Source: Henricia sp. BOLD:AAB3569
Taxonomy: Eukaryota > Echinodermata > Asteroidea > Spinulosida > Echinasteridae
Assembly (NCBI GenBank): GCA_037783545.1
Contig: JBBELK010000001.1
Span: forward strand, 1,488,001-1,552,000
DNA: 64,000 bases
Direction of reading: 5' to 3'
Shown: one piece after another, positions 23,530 through 34,067 of the stretch
Position numbering within the stretch: the stretch's first letter is position 1
How the letters are laid out: the number at the start of each line of letters is the position of its first letter
Made by a program: the position numbers and the translations under genes
Notes under the pieces: model-generated
The model's database searches: none
The model's input: only the letters and a program-made list of their open reading frames with translations
What the model was told of the DNA's origin: nothing

Positions 23530-24750
23530 AGAATCGAGGTTTCCCTGGATCCTGATAGGGAATCTATAAAAAATAGTCATCAAAATCAGGCTGAAATAGT
23601 TAGGCCAGTGACTGCATATAGACTTATCCTAAACCTGCGGGCGCAGGACTGTAACTATGGTTACTGGTTCACACTCGTTTTACATCCAATGTGTTTGCGC
23701 ACAGTGTATTTTTCTATTATTTTAGAAAAAAATGATAGAAAATAAGGACAAAAATGACTTGCAATGGTTACATGTAGCTCAATGTACTTATTCTCATACA
23801 TGTAGCGATACACTTTCCTACCGCCTTATTTTGTGATGTTTGTAACAGAAAAACTCAACAGAAAATGTTTCCTTTGTGGCTCCTGTGCAAAAGGAATGGA
23901 GAAACGCGTTGCCATGCAAGTAGCGTGAACCGTCAAAGAAGTGATCGCGTCCGCGCGAAAATCGACGTCACACTCTGCCAGTGAATAAGGCATCGCTGCA
24001 ATTGCCGTTCTTTGTGTATGTCCTATATAATGCTTTTTAGTAGGTCATATTTCTTGTTCTTTGTATGTAATAATTGTGTGTTATAATATGCCTACTTGTT
24101 TAATACAATGTCTTTTGTTTCTTGGGTGTAAATGTACAAGTTTTTTTCGCATATTTATGTATGATGATTGCAACCATAGTTTAGTTTACTCAAGGTCAAA
24201 CAGTATGCATATGTGAGCTTACACAATTTCCACATACACACACAATGTAAAGTGTAACATAACCATACATGTACTCGGCTCATACAAGACTCTGCTCGCT
24301 CATTTCACCATCCCAGCTTAGCATATGGCCCAGAGTGACGGGGTGCCAGACCTCGCCCCATGCGGAAAGTGTTCCCCTCTCCGAGACCGGCGACCACCCA
24401 CCAAGCCTTGTCACAACCAATCAATGCTGGCCAGCGCTGCCTATTTCTCCCACGCTGTGCCTGGTCATTTCGCACTAATGGAGACGATTCTGAATGTCAG
24501 ATTGGGTTTATCCGTTACGGTTGCTGACGTTGTCGAAAGCCAGTCAGATTTATTTTTTGTCTCGGTCTGTCTTGACAAAGTTAATAAAATGTTCCCTGGC
24601 TAAAGTTAAGCATGCACGTACATGTAGTTAACTGTATATGTTTTATTTACATGTACATGTAGCAAAGTACAACATGACTGTTATTGATGGAAAATTTGCA
24701 AACATGTACATGTACATGAGTATTGTATATATGCATGTACCGCCGTGCCT
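23530..24750. other. No gene recognised
   Basis: A block at 23990-24120 (CATCGCTGCAATTGCCGTTC onward) resembles 28357-28470 and so belongs to a dispersed repeat. 24300-24600 is repeat-free to the eye, with no recognised protein. Confidence 0.45.
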
Positions 24751-24752
24751 TG

Positions 24753-24985
24753 TAGCACAGCTGGTAAACCATCTGCCCAGTGCGTGTGTCACAGGTCTTG
24801 GGGAAAATCTGAGGGAGTATACCACTGTGCCTCATAGCTCGGCTAGTAGAGCATCTGCCCAGTGAGTCGGAAGTCTCCGGTGCGAATCCCGATAAGGCCC
24901 ATGTGAGTTTATTCTCATCCCATGGTTGGTCGTTTTATTTCAATGGGGATCAGGCACCATACATGTACCAAATGCTGCGTTCTCG
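24753..24985 (+). mobile_element. SINE with two tRNA-like heads
   Basis: A-box regions begin at 24753 (TAGCACAGCTGG) and 24835 (TAGCTCGGCTAG), 82 bp apart. Only the second unit has a B box (GGTGCGAATCC, 24879-24889). The tail TTATTCTCATCCCATGGTTG is shared with the 8587-9190 and 57560-57700 members. Confidence 0.8.
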
Positions 24986-24999
24986 AAAAAAAAAATTCC

Positions 25000-26690
25000 A
25001 TTTTCTTATATTAATTCTTGACCAGACGTTCATTGAATACACAGTGGCTAACAACGCACTGATTAACCAATCACTTTGGAATAATTTTCAAGACTATTCC
25101 GCTTCTGTAATTTCTTACAGGCCCAAATGGACCTGTTTGAACAAATTGATTTCCTGAGCAATGAAGTGCGACATTTCTGGTTTCTGGGAGAATCCTGTAC
25201 ATGTAGTTATGTGTGGTTTTTAAAATGATTAAACATGCATGGGATGAGCTGACCTCTTGAGCTGCGCATTTCCCAATTGGCTGTAGAAGAACTGGAGTTA
25301 AGGGAGGCACAGTGGCACACCCTGCCTCAGTGGCTCTTACGGAGGCTGGTGCAGTCAGCCTGGACACAAGAGGTGTTTCCGCATGTTAGTGACCGATAAA
25401 ATGCTACATGTCTCGGCCTTCTCCATCTTTTGGGTATATAAATTTGAGTTTATCCATACTAACAAGTCATTCAAATTTACCTGACTTTGACGTTGAATTC
25501 TATCTAGAAAGTCTGGATTAGGGTTACCGTGCTTGCAAAGAGAAAAATTCAGTGTACACATACACTGTCAGCCTGTTTTCTCAAAAATACACATCTAATG
25601 TCTAATAGCAGTGTTCTATCAACTTTTCCCCATGATGCTCAGCAAAAGTAGCCTTTCCACGTCAGACTCTTGGTGGCGGCCTGTATTGTGTATTGCTCGA
25701 ATTGAAACGAACTTGATAAAATCTACAGCTTGTAATTTGCTTTTATTGTGGGAGCAATGTGACGTGGTAAAACATGCCCAGTGTTGGATACATGAATGCC
25801 AAAAGGCGCAGTACAGATATTCCAGTATTAACACATAATGTCACGCCTCTCACTTCACATCCCGATCAGGCCCCCAGCTCGCATTTCCCCCAGCCCGGCA
25901 GGGGGACCCACTCCCACCAAATTGCTTAAGTGATTGGCCGTATAAACCATCAATTACCTCGATTCCCGGATTGTCGCTGCAAATTGACGTCAGGAAAATG
26001 GAAATTCTCACACAGGAGAGGACAGCGGGGAAAAAAAATCAGGGCATGCATTGGATCGGCGGTTGTCTCTGCTCCCCCGCTGTGGAACTCTAAGTTGACA
26101 TCAAGCAGGTTTAAGCTTTAAGACAGCGAATATCGAGACCTTTTTAGAAAAGTTCCAAGTGAGGAGGGGAGCACTTGTTCGTAGACGTCAGTGACTTGGA
26201 ATTCTAAACGGGAGTGATGTTTCTGTAGGACAGTTGGAACCGGAGATAGGTATAATCGGGAGAAAGTCTGACAAGAGTCGGAGACAGTGAACTAGTGGTA
26301 TTTGCCTCGGTGTACCGGGGAAGGACCGTGCTGTTTGCAGGGGTCAAAGTCCGGAAACTCTGGCAGTGTACCGATGGGTTATTTTCAGCCAGAGGCGGGA
26401 AACAACGTCAGAATTAGTGTTGAGCACCAGGACGCGGGGAGCCAGGGCCTCGAGTTGAAATGTTGCAGCTGGTCGACAACTTTTAAAAACTGACAACCTT
26501 TTATGAGGTGTTATTACACTTTTTTATGAACAGTTCTTTGACATGGTCATGAATACTTGATTACATTGACACTGCACAAGGACAAGATATAGGCTTACGG
26601 GATGTGAAATAGGCCTATAGGAATTATAGCGGATTTTTGGTTGGGAGTGCCAGATTTGATTTTTGCTTTTTTGTTCTGATGGGCCAATTT
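25000..26690. other. Unrecognised sequence
   Basis: No exon was recognised. The part from about 25860 to 26480 is richer in GC and poor in repeat words. It could be a conserved non-coding or unannotated exon region, but nothing in it matches a family I know. Confidence 0.4.
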
Positions 26691-26697
26691 TTTCTCC

Positions 26698-26985
26698 AAG
26701 CATGTAAAGAACGCCCTCTGACTTCAGTAACGTCGCAAGCAGACTTGTGCAAGTCTAGTCGTTAGAATAGAAAGAGCGCTCTCTGACTTAATAGTAATGT
26801 CGCAAAGCAGACTTGTGCAAGTTTAGTCAGTGTAGTTGTGAGAATAGAAAGAGCGCTCTCCGACTATTAGTGATGTCGCAAAGCAGACTTATGCAAGTCT
26901 AGTCAGTGTAGTTGTGAGAATAGAAAAGGTGCCCTCTGACTTCAGTAATGTCGCAAAGCGACTTGTGCAAGTCTAGGCCCATGTG
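26698..26985 (+). repeat. Tandem repeat, about 4 units
   Basis: Units start at 26713, 26776, 26853 and 26931 (spacing 63, 77 and 78 bp), each with GCCCTCTGACTT or a variant followed by GTCGCAAAGCAGACTTGTGC. The first unit is shorter, as if a block (CAGTGTAGTTGTG) was lost or later gained. Confidence 0.8.
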
Positions 26986-27015
26986 ATTGTGTGCATGCTC
27001 GAAATGTCATTCATT

Positions 27016-27065
27016 GGCCCATCTTCATCAATGATGTTGCGATGACTTGTTTTAAAAAGAGGCAA
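27016..27065 (+). repeat. Dispersed repeat, copy 2
   Basis: Matches 21788-21836. It follows directly after the tandem repeat at 26698-26985. Confidence 0.6.
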
Positions 27066-27594
27066 ATATTGATTTTGTTAATTGGTCAACAATGTAAGCA
27101 CAAAATGTGGGACCCAGTGTTCTCCACTGCTAAAAATCTTGTCCAGGCGTGCTGAGCATGGTCCCTTTAAAAAGTTATCCTCATAATTTGACTGTGCTGA
27201 TGTGCCTCAGTGCATAACCCTTGAGTCTGTTTCTAAGAAGTGAGCCCTCAATCTTGAGATATTGAGTGTCAATTTGGGGCACACACACAGTCATGCTGAA
27301 TTACGTGTTTATTGTGGTGTACAATGTACATGTCAGCATGGTTCGAACCATATACATGTATATATATACATATATATGTCAAGAAAATGCATAAAACTCC
27401 GTCAAAATATGACAAGCTCGTCAGTATTAGATTCAGATGAATTTTATTTCATATTTTGGACCTGAGATTGTTGTATTCCAATAAAGAAACCAGACAAGAC
27501 CCTGGCAGACCGTGGTTTATGTTGATAATGCTTCCATTAAACGAAATATTGATACATGAAAGAAGTAAAAATTGGATAACTAAAAAATCCTTAT
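27066..27594. other. No gene recognised; short TA microsatellite
   Basis: A TATATATATACATATATA microsatellite lies near 27358-27378. Otherwise the sequence is ordinary AT-rich. Confidence 0.5.
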
Positions 27595-28081
27595 TTAAAG
27601 GTAGTATACATACATAATTGGTAAACTGTTACAAATAGTTTCATCCCCCTGTGTGATTGAATGTGTGCATGATTAAAATCAACCTGAGCAAAAACCAGCT
27701 CCGTACTTCATATAAATTGAGAAAACATTTAAAAAAATGGTTTACAGTCACTTCGCCCTAAATTAAAACCACTTCGTACTGTGCACGAAGTTGTTTTGGG
27801 GCTAATTGGCATTTGGGCGATGTAGTGTTTGGATGAAGTGATTTTAGGACGAAATGGCATTCGGGCGAAGTGCTTCAGGGCGAGGTGGTTTTGGGGCGAA
27901 ATGAATTTACGTCTCGCCAAACGAAAAATTGTTTGCTCATTTCTCAAAGACTATATAACTTCAGACAAAACCATTTCAGGGGAAGTTTTCTACCGTCATC
28001 GTGTTTATATTGTGTAAGTTAGGCATAAATCTGTGAACATTTCTGATTCCTTGAGATACCAATTACGTATTCTACCTTTAA
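27595..28081. mobile_element. TTAA-flanked MITE, copy 2
   Basis: It starts TTAAAGGTAGTATACATAC and ends GTATTCTACCTTTAA, with the foldback core of TTCGCCC and GGGCGAAGTG blocks at 27740-27900. It matches copy 1 (1265-1736) over most of its length. Better-kept ends suggest it is the cleaner reference for the family. Confidence 0.8.
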
Positions 28082-28160
28082 GTGCAGTATAAATTCATTC
28101 CAATCAAAGGTGTATAACATTTACATGCTTAATCCAAAACTCTGTTTTTTTGCCATCTTG

Positions 28161-28364
28161 TCCGAACACTGGGCAAAGAATGTCTTTGCGTACAAGTCCG
28201 CAAAAAGTGTTTTGCCCAGTATTCAAACAAAATGGCGGCGCCCTTACTGCGAGGCATCGCTGTCCGAACACTGGGCAAAGAATGTCTTTGCGTACAAGTC
28301 CGCAAAAAGTGTTTTGCCCAGTATTCAAACAAAATGGCGGCGCCCTTACTGCGAGGCATCGCTG
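28161..28364 (+). repeat. Perfect 102-bp tandem duplication
   Basis: 28161-28262 and 28263-28364 look identical. Each unit contains an imperfect inverted repeat (ACTGGGCAAAG with TTTGCCCAGT). The overlapping open frames on both strands come from the repeat and are not a gene. It ends about 250 bp before the GMDS exon. Confidence 0.85.
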
Positions 28365-28612
28365 CAATTGCCATTATTCGTGTCCACTTTTCAGTGGGTA
28401 ATATTTCTTGTTCTTTACATTACAATAATGTACGAGTTGTACTTGTTGAGCACAGGGTCTTTTGTTTCTTGGGTATAATTCCGTTTTAACAAGATTCCTC
28501 TAGAGTGCTGATTTTTATTTAATTTTTTGTAGTAGAGAGGTTTCCCACGGTCACGGATGTCGGTACGGATATGGCTACATTATCAATATATGTGTTTCTT
28601 TGCTGTTTGTAG

Positions 28613-28681
28613 GACTATCTGCGAGGCGATGCAAGCAAGGCTAAAAAGCTCATGGGATGGGAACCTAAGATTCACTTCAAG
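28613..28681 (+). CDS. GMDS: GMDS penultimate coding exon
   Basis: This exon encodes 23 residues of the C-terminal region of GDP-mannose 4,6-dehydratase. The enzyme is a cytosolic NADP-dependent short-chain dehydrogenase/reductase family protein that converts GDP-mannose to GDP-4-keto-6-deoxymannose, the first step of GDP-fucose synthesis. The read peptide starts DYLRGDASKAKKLMGW and ends PKIHFK. From memory of human GMDS it lines up with the DFLQGDCTKAKQKLNW segment near the C-terminus. The exon is preceded by a T-rich tract and AG (28611-28612) and followed by the donor GTAAGG at 28682. The length of 69 nt keeps phase 0. The preceding exon, expected to end near a KYYRPTEV motif, was not found in the window, so only the gene's 3' end is visible. 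Assignment is firm because the next exon continues the same protein. Confidence 0.93.
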
Positions 28682-29244
28682 GTAAGGATACTTGAAAAAA
28701 AATTCTCTTGAAATTAAAAGCCTGTTGACACTTGATTCGCCTTTGCCAAATCGAACTCCGCAATTTCCAAAAAGGGAGTTAAAGCCGGGTAGGCGCTAAG
28801 TGTAAACGCAAAAGGTGAATTGAAAAAGCAAATTAGACCGGGTATGATCCGCCTTTTTTAAGTCGCCTTTTGGGTAGGGTTAAACCCTGCAATTGAACAC
28901 TGCAATTGTCAATGTCACTTGTAGTGTAAACGCTACCCGAATACAGATTGGGCAATCTGAGCGTCCTTGGGGCAGTGCCCGCCGTTTGGTAGATTTCAAT
29001 TGACCAATCTGGCACCAGTGCCGCAACACCTAATAGCTCACGCATGCGCTGCAGGCGAGTTGAAGCCGAATCGAGGTGTAGTGTAAATGTGACAAATGTT
29101 TAGTTTTGCAATAAAAATGCCGAGTCTGTATCCACCTTTGCTGGTTCGAGTGTAAACATGGTGTAGTTTTATCAAAGTTTGTGCTTGAAAAGAGTCGGTT
29201 TCAATGGCGATTCAAAGTTCTTTTTTTTTCGTCCAATTCTTCAG
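28682..29244 (+). other. GMDS: Last intron of GMDS, largely filled by a mobile element
   Basis: This GT-AG intron of 563 bp separates the last two GMDS exons. About 430 bp of it (roughly 28735-29165) is a non-autonomous element whose second copy lies inverted at 2935-3395. Little of the intron remains outside the element apart from the splice-site neighbourhoods, including the T-rich tract before the acceptor. Confidence 0.85.
28735..29165 (+). mobile_element. TTTACACTCGA-ended non-autonomous element, copy 2, in the last GMDS intron
   Basis: The left end ACACTTGATTCGCC and the right end TTCGAGTGTAAACATGG mirror each other. Interior blocks match 2935-3395 in the opposite orientation. It makes up most of the last GMDS intron and is non-coding. 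Confidence 0.75.
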
Positions 29245-29307
29245 GATTTGGTGGTTGAAATGATCAACTCTGATCTCGAGCTGATGAAATCCAATCCTAC
29301 TGCTTAG
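29245..29307 (+). CDS. GMDS: GMDS last coding exon with stop codon
   Basis: This exon encodes the final 20 residues, DLVVEMINSDLELMKSNPTA, followed by TAG at 29305-29307. It matches the human C-terminus ELVREMVHADVELMRTNPNA (from memory) in length and pattern, and the protein ends at the expected residue. The acceptor is a T-rich run ending in TTCTTCAG just before 29245, and the phase matches the upstream exon. Together the two exons give 43 residues, about half identical to human GMDS. The conserved acidic helix (ELM and NP pattern) looks intact, so this is a living gene rather than a processed copy. The 563-bp intron also argues against a retrocopy. Confidence 0.93.
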   Translation, partial: DLVVEMINSDLELMKSNPTA

Positions 29308-29533
29308 AAACGGGCTATGGTGCAAGTAAGATTTCAGGTTTTCGTAGAGTGCCTTTAAAATGTCTTCAGAGTTCTAGCTAGTGCACAAATCAACAGGGCA
29401 GTATTCATACCATGGGTTCGAGTTCCACACTGAGTTTTCACCATGTTCTCAGCAAAAGCAGTGTGCATGTCCTGTATTGAACACCGTTCTCCACCCAGTT
29501 TTTGGACAGAATGGACATTACAAGGCAGGATTT

Positions 29534-29723
29534 GTAGTCGAGTCCATCACAAGTCCCCACATGCCTTCACAAGTCACAAGCTATTCAAACGAACTCCAAC
29601 AAAGGAATTATTTTGTGCGTGTTCATCCTTTGGTTCTTGTTACTGGACTTGTGCGGGACTTGTCATGGACTTGTGATTTTATCGGCTCCGGACTTGTAAA
29701 AGATTTGTGTTGGACTCGACTAC
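29534..29723. mobile_element. Small inverted-repeat element in the GMDS 3' region
   Basis: It starts GTAGTCGAGTCCATCACAAG and ends TTGGACTCGACTAC; inner CACAAGTCC and GGACTTGT words also mirror. About 190 bp, non-coding. Confidence 0.6.
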
Positions 29724-30004
29724 AACCGTGCTACAAGGAATCACTGCAATTGGCCTTTTGCGTGTTTAACATGAACAGTGTCATATGTACTGACTCTCTT
29801 CCTTTCACATGCCCATAATAGTATCCAGACGATCATACTAAATTGTTGTTGCTATGTATTGTGACTGGGTGCACGTGGAAGGTGTGAAGTACAGAATCAA
29901 TACACATTGTCCATGGTAGGACAGAATGGCATAAAGCAACCAGACTGTTGGTTGCTAGGCATTGGCGTGTGCCACATAGCAACAATAGCATAGTATATGG
30001 ATAT

Positions 30005-30033
30005 AATAAACTGCACCTCCATTTGAAAATAAA
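30005..30033 (+). promoter_or_regulatory. Two candidate polyadenylation signals for GMDS
   Basis: AATAAA occurs at 30005-30010 and again at 30028-30033, about 700 bp after the stop. A palindromic MITE begins 23 bp further on. The position is plausible for transcript ending, but nothing in the sequence proves use. Confidence 0.35.
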
Positions 30034-30055
30034 GAATTTGGGGTACCAGCAACAG

Positions 30056-30188
30056 TTTAAAGGCCTCGTCAGCAATGCGCACGCGCCAAATTTGTGCCAC
30101 GAAATACGCAGCTCCATGCCTTTGCTATGGAGCTGCTTATTTCGTGGCACGAATTTGACGCGCGCACATTGTTGACGAGGCCTTTAAA
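30056..30188. mobile_element. Palindromic MITE, copy 2, TTAA ends
   Basis: TTTAAAGGCCTCGTCAGCAA on the left is mirrored to CCTTTAAA on the right, giving an almost complete palindrome of 133 bp with a loop at CATGCCTTTGCTATGG. TTAA lies at both ends. It lies just downstream of the candidate GMDS poly(A) signals. Confidence 0.85.
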
Positions 30189-31384
30189 GGTTACACGCAA
30201 AAGGCTAAAATTACCATTCCTTGTAAAGTTCATATCCGCTTTTCAATGGGTCATGTTTCTTTTCTTTTTTTGTGTATCGTAATGTATGGGCTTCACAAAT
30301 GCGATTTAATTTATTTACACGAGCGCAATGTTTTCAGTCATGTTCCCTGAATCTGTTTTACAAAATATAAATGGCTAAATGAAATGGTGCCAGACTATTT
30401 TGAAATGCTGGGCTTGAATGCAATTTCAAATAATTTTGTTTTCCTCCGAGTGGATTGGTTTGTATAAAAGTTTGTAAAAACTTACTTAAATATGTATTGT
30501 TCATGTGTTTCTAGAAATATAAAAGTTATTCGCTTTCAAATGAGACATCAATGAAAAAAATCGACCAACGTTTAGTTATCGAACAATTACAGTCGATATT
30601 TTTAATTATTGGCAGTAAGGTGTAACCTTTCCCAAGTCTGACTTCCTGTTTGGTCTGTAATGCGCAGGATTAAGGATTCCATATGGACTTCAATTGAATA
30701 TGACCAATTGGCAGAACAATCTCTGAAGCATTAAGTATTTATACCCAATGAAGACGTGATCTGCACACAGTGCGGTTAAATATCTGAAATTGTCTGTAAT
30801 TTTGATATTTTTGTGCCTAGACTCAAAAGTGATTTATTTTTTTAGTAGTCAAATTTTTATATTCAAATTATTGTAGGCATCAAAACTTAATGGCGGTCAA
30901 TATTAGCTCCTAATTGCATATGTAAATTCTTCAAATATTATTGTTTTTTTTTTTTTTCAAATGATTTTAAAGCATGGGTACTTAATTTTATTCTTGGTAT
31001 GTGTATTCGAACAAATGAAATTACCGTACATATTATATCCGATTTTAAAAATCGGTAAAAATTTCTTTCATTACAGTTTCACCCATTGAAAGAGAGAACT
31101 TTGTATTATTATTTGCCGTAAAATCTGTGATGCAGTGACAAAAAGTTGGGTTTCTGACTAAAATGGTTTCGAATACTGGGCTTTATAATGTGGGATGTGG
31201 ACATGTGAACCAGTCTGTTACTGTAATCAAGCCTCGATAATTAGAGCACATTCTGCTTATAGGGGAAATTACAAGTCCCAATCTTTGTTCTTCTTTGTTT
31301 TCATTTTGATAATACAACATTGCTGTTATAACGAGGTAATCTGCAAAGTGGCAAACAGGTATATGTTTGCTGATGGTTTCCATT
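30189..31384. other. No gene recognised
   Basis: AT-rich intergenic sequence with T runs (for example 30945-30957). No coding similarity. Confidence 0.5.
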
Positions 31385-32091
31385 GGCGGATCCAGCCTCA
31401 TTAAAATACAGGAATACAATGGATTTCAGGCATCCTGAGATATCAGGGAATTTCCACTCTGCAAAGCGACGTAATAATACCCTGAGGAAACACACGCAAA
31501 TCTGTGGAGTGAGCCGGCTGTTTTCTTGAGCCAACTCACGCCCGAGTCATTTTGATGTAATTTAATCAATTCGGTCATGTTATGCCGAAAAGAAACGATT
31601 TATATACTTTCCAGAAATTGTATTGGGTTCCGTTTCTTATGACTGTCCCATTCCTACCAAACTTTCAAACGACGATCTTAATTTACTCCGCAGTTTTTTC
31701 AAATTAATAACAGGGATGCATGCTGACGAATGTAATGGAACGGATTCCCCAGTATGCTTTAAATAGCAGCCAATCGCCGACGCGGACAACAGCCAGCATT
31801 ACCGAGTACATGTATCACATGCATGCACGGTGTTTACAATCTGCGCGCGTTACATTTGAATGCCTGCAATCATGCTGCAATGCACTGCCAAGCGTCCTGA
31901 TTGGTCCAGCAGAGGCGACAAGATTTCTGTCGCTAGTCCCACCGCGAAATGGGGCCTGTTTCAACAGGGCCACTGTAGCAGGAGTTAGGGAGTGCGTTAA
32001 AGGGGCACTGTTGCAAGAGGATGAATTTCAGGGGGCTGTAGCCCCCGCTTTTCCTTTGTATTCCTGTATGTTAATGAGGCTGGATCCGCCA
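31385..32091. mobile_element. GGCGGATCCAGCC-ended transposon, split by an insertion
   Basis: The left end GGCGGATCCAGCCTCATTAA and the right end TTAATGAGGCTGGATCCGCC mirror for about 35 bp, including ATACAGGAATAC. A MULE-like element (31431-32023) sits inside. Without it the element is about 110 bp. A related end is at 14625. Confidence 0.8.
31431..32023. mobile_element. MULE-like non-autonomous element, copy 2
   Basis: It is near-identical to 505-1098 and runs from CATCCTGAG to GAGGATG. It is flanked by GATTTCAGG (31422-31430) and AATTTCAGG (32024-32032), a 9-bp duplication with one difference. It is nested in the element at 31385-32091. Confidence 0.85.
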
Positions 32092-33927
32092 CTGTTTTCT
32101 GTGTGCCTGCATTAGCAAACGGAAGCAAACCTCTCGAACAAGCATGTGAGCACGATTGGCTGGCTCTAATCACATGACCTGAAACTGGTTCCTGATTGGT
32201 TCAAACATCGGCAAACATAGTTTGGTGAAGTTTGCTTATGTTTTATATGCTGTCCACACCTGCAATCTTTTCTGAAAAACATGACCAAACTTCAAGTTAG
32301 GTCATGTTTTCTGTGAAATGTTTGCCAGCGTAGATAAGGCTTTACTAACGAGGTTTCATTGTATTCCCCCTAGTTATTCATAAAGTTTGACCCTTGAACT
32401 TTAGTTTTCACTGTAGCAGCATTATACATGTAGGTATGACTATCTAAGATTAATTCTATTTTTTTGTTTAAAGTCCATCTGTTTTGGTAGTCTGGTGCGC
32501 TTTTACTAAATTAATGCCAAACTAATTTGTGTTTTAAGTTTTATTTACTGTAAAAGGTAAAAGGGTTTTAACAGGTTTGTTTTTGTATAATTGGATTGTA
32601 AACATTCCGAAAAGTGTCTTTTATTGATTTAAATAATTAGTTCATATTTTTTGTAGATTGACAATAATATAAATTATAATAGCAATAAAATTGTGGAAAT
32701 AAAATTGCAATCAGTTTGCGTGTTATGTACGCCTAAATTTTCCGTCTTGCATTTCAAACGAGCGTTTTCGGTCTCCAACACGCGATGTTTTTCTGTGTGC
32801 CGATTGGATCAACAAAAGTCAAAATGTCGTCTGTTAGGTGGCCTTTTTACTGAGCACGCATGTGTTTTCGGCCTACAATACTGGTCCTGGACCATAAGCC
32901 CGATTTTTTATTGTTATTTAACCCATTTAACACTCTGAAGTCTGAACAAAGACTACAATTTTTATCTGGCTCTTTCAAGCTTCTATACTTCATATCTTTT
33001 AAAACAAAGTAACAAGTATTGCACAAAATCTGTCATAAATGGGAATTGAACCATAACAGAAGTCTATCACTCTATCACTTTTTAATGAATTCAACCCTAA
33101 CCTTGGACACCTAACCCTTTATCACCTACCCTAGTCTCTTCTCAAGACATTCAATTAAATTCTCATGGTATGTAATAACGAATAATGGTCCAGGACCATT
33201 ATTGACGGCCAGAATCTCACACATGCTACATGTGCCGATATGGACGCCGCCATTTTGGTTTAACGCTATGGGTGCCCGGTGGGCAAAGCTGTGTTGTCCA
33301 CTTTTCAAACATGGCGCCGCCCACATCGGCACAGTCCACACGTGTGACGTGTAGCCAGTGCACACTCTAGTTTTCTATTATATATAACTCTATGATGTAG
33401 TCAGTACATTGAAACTGTGGTCTGACCATGGTATTGTTGGAGACGGCTAAAATCATCAATGGCGCCCTCTTTCTCTTCTGTTATTATAGACGATGTGCCC
33501 TCTGCCGTCACAACAAACCAAAACATGCCCGGCGTTATGCGCACGCATCATGTTGTACATAAATTTGGATTATGAATGAGGTCGCATGTCAAATCGTCTT
33601 TGAATTGTGTGACCTTTGGCATCATACAAACCAAATTTATGCAAAACAGGTTGCGCGCGCATAACGACGACCAATTTTCAACAGAGGGCGCTTTAGCTAT
33701 AAACAAAGAGCACATCGTCTAACATATCTGAAGAACAGTTTTGATCAAGTATAGTCTGTAAAGATTTCATCTACATAGATGCAGCAACGCTTTAGAAAAC
33801 CTTTAAAATCCATGTATGGTTTTGGTGAAATGAATGGTAAAAATGTGTGTGCCCACATTTAATAATTCTTACAAAAAGTACCATCTTGGACGGAAATAAA
33901 CTTGTGTCGTGTTTTCTATCGTTGCTA
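32092..33927. other. No gene recognised; small hairpins
   Basis: AATAATGGTCCAGGACCATTATT near 33181-33203 is a perfect short palindrome, and a related TGGTCCTGGACCA lies near 32881. These could bound a decayed element of about 330 bp. No coding similarity was seen. Confidence 0.45.
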
Positions 33928-34067
33928 TTAAAGGCACAGACTCGTCAGCAATGCGCACGCGCCAAATTCGTGCCACGAAATACGCAGCTCCATAGCAAAG
34001 GGATGGAGCTGCGTATTTCGTGGCACGAATTTGGCGCGCGCGCATTGCTGACGATCTGCTCCTTTAA
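33928..34067. mobile_element. Palindromic MITE, copy 3, TTAA ends
   Basis: TTAAAGGCACAGACTCGTCA to CGATCTGCTCCTTTAA. The arms match copies 1 and 2. The central loop (CATAGCAAAGGGATGG) is the reverse complement of that in copy 2, so it lies in the other orientation. Confidence 0.85.

Larger units (their letters stand above)
29308..30050 (+). other. Candidate GMDS 3' UTR
   Basis: This is the stretch directly after the GMDS stop codon. The first canonical AATAAA signals I see are at 30005-30010 and 30028-30033, which would give a 3' UTR of about 0.7 kb. It contains a small inverted-repeat element (29534-29723). A short downstream intron or an earlier non-canonical signal cannot be excluded. Confidence 0.4.

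Noticed and set aside
28110-28478. Overlapping open frames on both strands near 28.1-28.5 kb
   Set aside because: They arise from the 102-bp tandem duplication and its inverted repeats, and the same peptide appears twice in each frame.
32881-33203. Decayed transposon bounded by GGTCCTGGACC palindromes
   Set aside because: The two palindromes are short and no longer inverted ends or target duplication could be read.
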